Part shown: one piece after another, positions 29,714 through 29,947 of the stretch
Layout of the letters: every line of letters begins with the position of its first letter
Numbering within the stretch: the stretch's first letter is position 1
From: Didymodactylos carnosus
Taxonomy: Eukaryota; Rotifera; Eurotatoria; Philodinida; Philodinidae
Direction: 5' to 3'
Assembly (NCBI GenBank): GCA_905250885.1
Contig: CAJNOQ010001611.1
Location: 1-29,947, forward strand
Length of the DNA: 29,947 nucleotides
Translations under genes and position numbers: made by a program
The notes under the pieces: generated by a model
What the model saw: the letters and a program-made list of their open reading frames with translations, nothing else
Database searches by the model: none
Told to the model about the DNA's origin: nothing

Positions 29714-29947
29714 TTTAAGGGCCCCCCCCACCCTCAGAAATTATCTCGAACACCGTGCATCCGATCTTGACGAAACTTTCCATAAATGTTCGGTACAATT
29801 AGTTACGGGAATGAAAAAATTTTTTTGTCTCCAAGTCTTACGGTTCAGGAGTTTTCCAGAGATCAAGGTCCAAAAAGGACCCTGAACGGCGTCCCAAGAT
29901 TTTTTAATATACTTCAAGCTGGAGAGTTCGGGTTTGTTTTATTTTAA
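29714..29947. other. Right edge, nothing recognised
   Basis: Contains a C run near 29723-29732 and a stretch at 29755-29790 with wording (CATCCGATCTTGACG) loosely like 775-790. It may include upstream exon or promoter of the 29148-29713 gene, but this is not readable. Confidence 0.3.

Overview
The window looks like animal nuclear DNA, most probably from a bdelloid rotifer. It is AT-rich. Its few genes have short GT-AG introns of about 40-75 bases, and there are no operons or ribosome binding sites. The best taxonomic pointer is a decayed gene joining an R-S-E type ADP-ribosyltransferase domain to TPR repeats, an architecture expanded in bdelloids. The species assignment is inference from protein family content.

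Intact genes are few. The clearest is a single-exon, membrane-anchored glycosyltransferase on the minus strand (12675-13700). A spliced minus-strand gene of unknown function lies at the right end (29148-29713). The remaining gene-like sequence is broken: the ART-TPR pseudogene (about 1887-4131, possible tail 4938-5060), a small membrane-protein exon beside a 344-base inverted duplication of a promoter and first exon (19440-20570), a secreted-protein gene of at least five exon pieces interrupted by a dead Tc1/mariner copy (21198-23224), and a probable membrane-protein pseudogene (25628-26359 minus).

Most of the window consists of small non-autonomous DNA elements. At least eight have recognisable terminal inverted repeats (1-555, 4132-4929, 5850-6246, 10105-10480, 11425-11816, 15063-17158, 15628-16581, 27681-28358), and one Tc1 copy keeps coding sequence (22046-22974). 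Several large foldbacks add to this (7771-8000, 10791-10900, 18532-18762, 27157-27624). The striking common feature is that the interior of each element is largely built from degenerate copies of its own short motif: ACGAATTCGT, CACG(T/C)GTGAA, CAAGTC, AAAATGATC, AGAAGACCC, CCGGTC, TTGCC/GGCAA and others. Some are nested. One element is flanked by CAAAAAAG repeats and splits a reading frame that rejoins in phase when the element and one repeat are removed. Two motif-array regions contain a tRNA-Arg(UCU)-like sequence, and a third tRNA-like sequence lies beside a tandem duplication.

The genes show no sign of working together as a pathway. The window reads as a transposon-dense, gene-poor stretch, such as a subtelomeric or accessory region, in which host genes have been broken by insertion, frameshift and inverted duplication. 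All element boundaries, repeats and splice sites were found by eye. No database search was possible.
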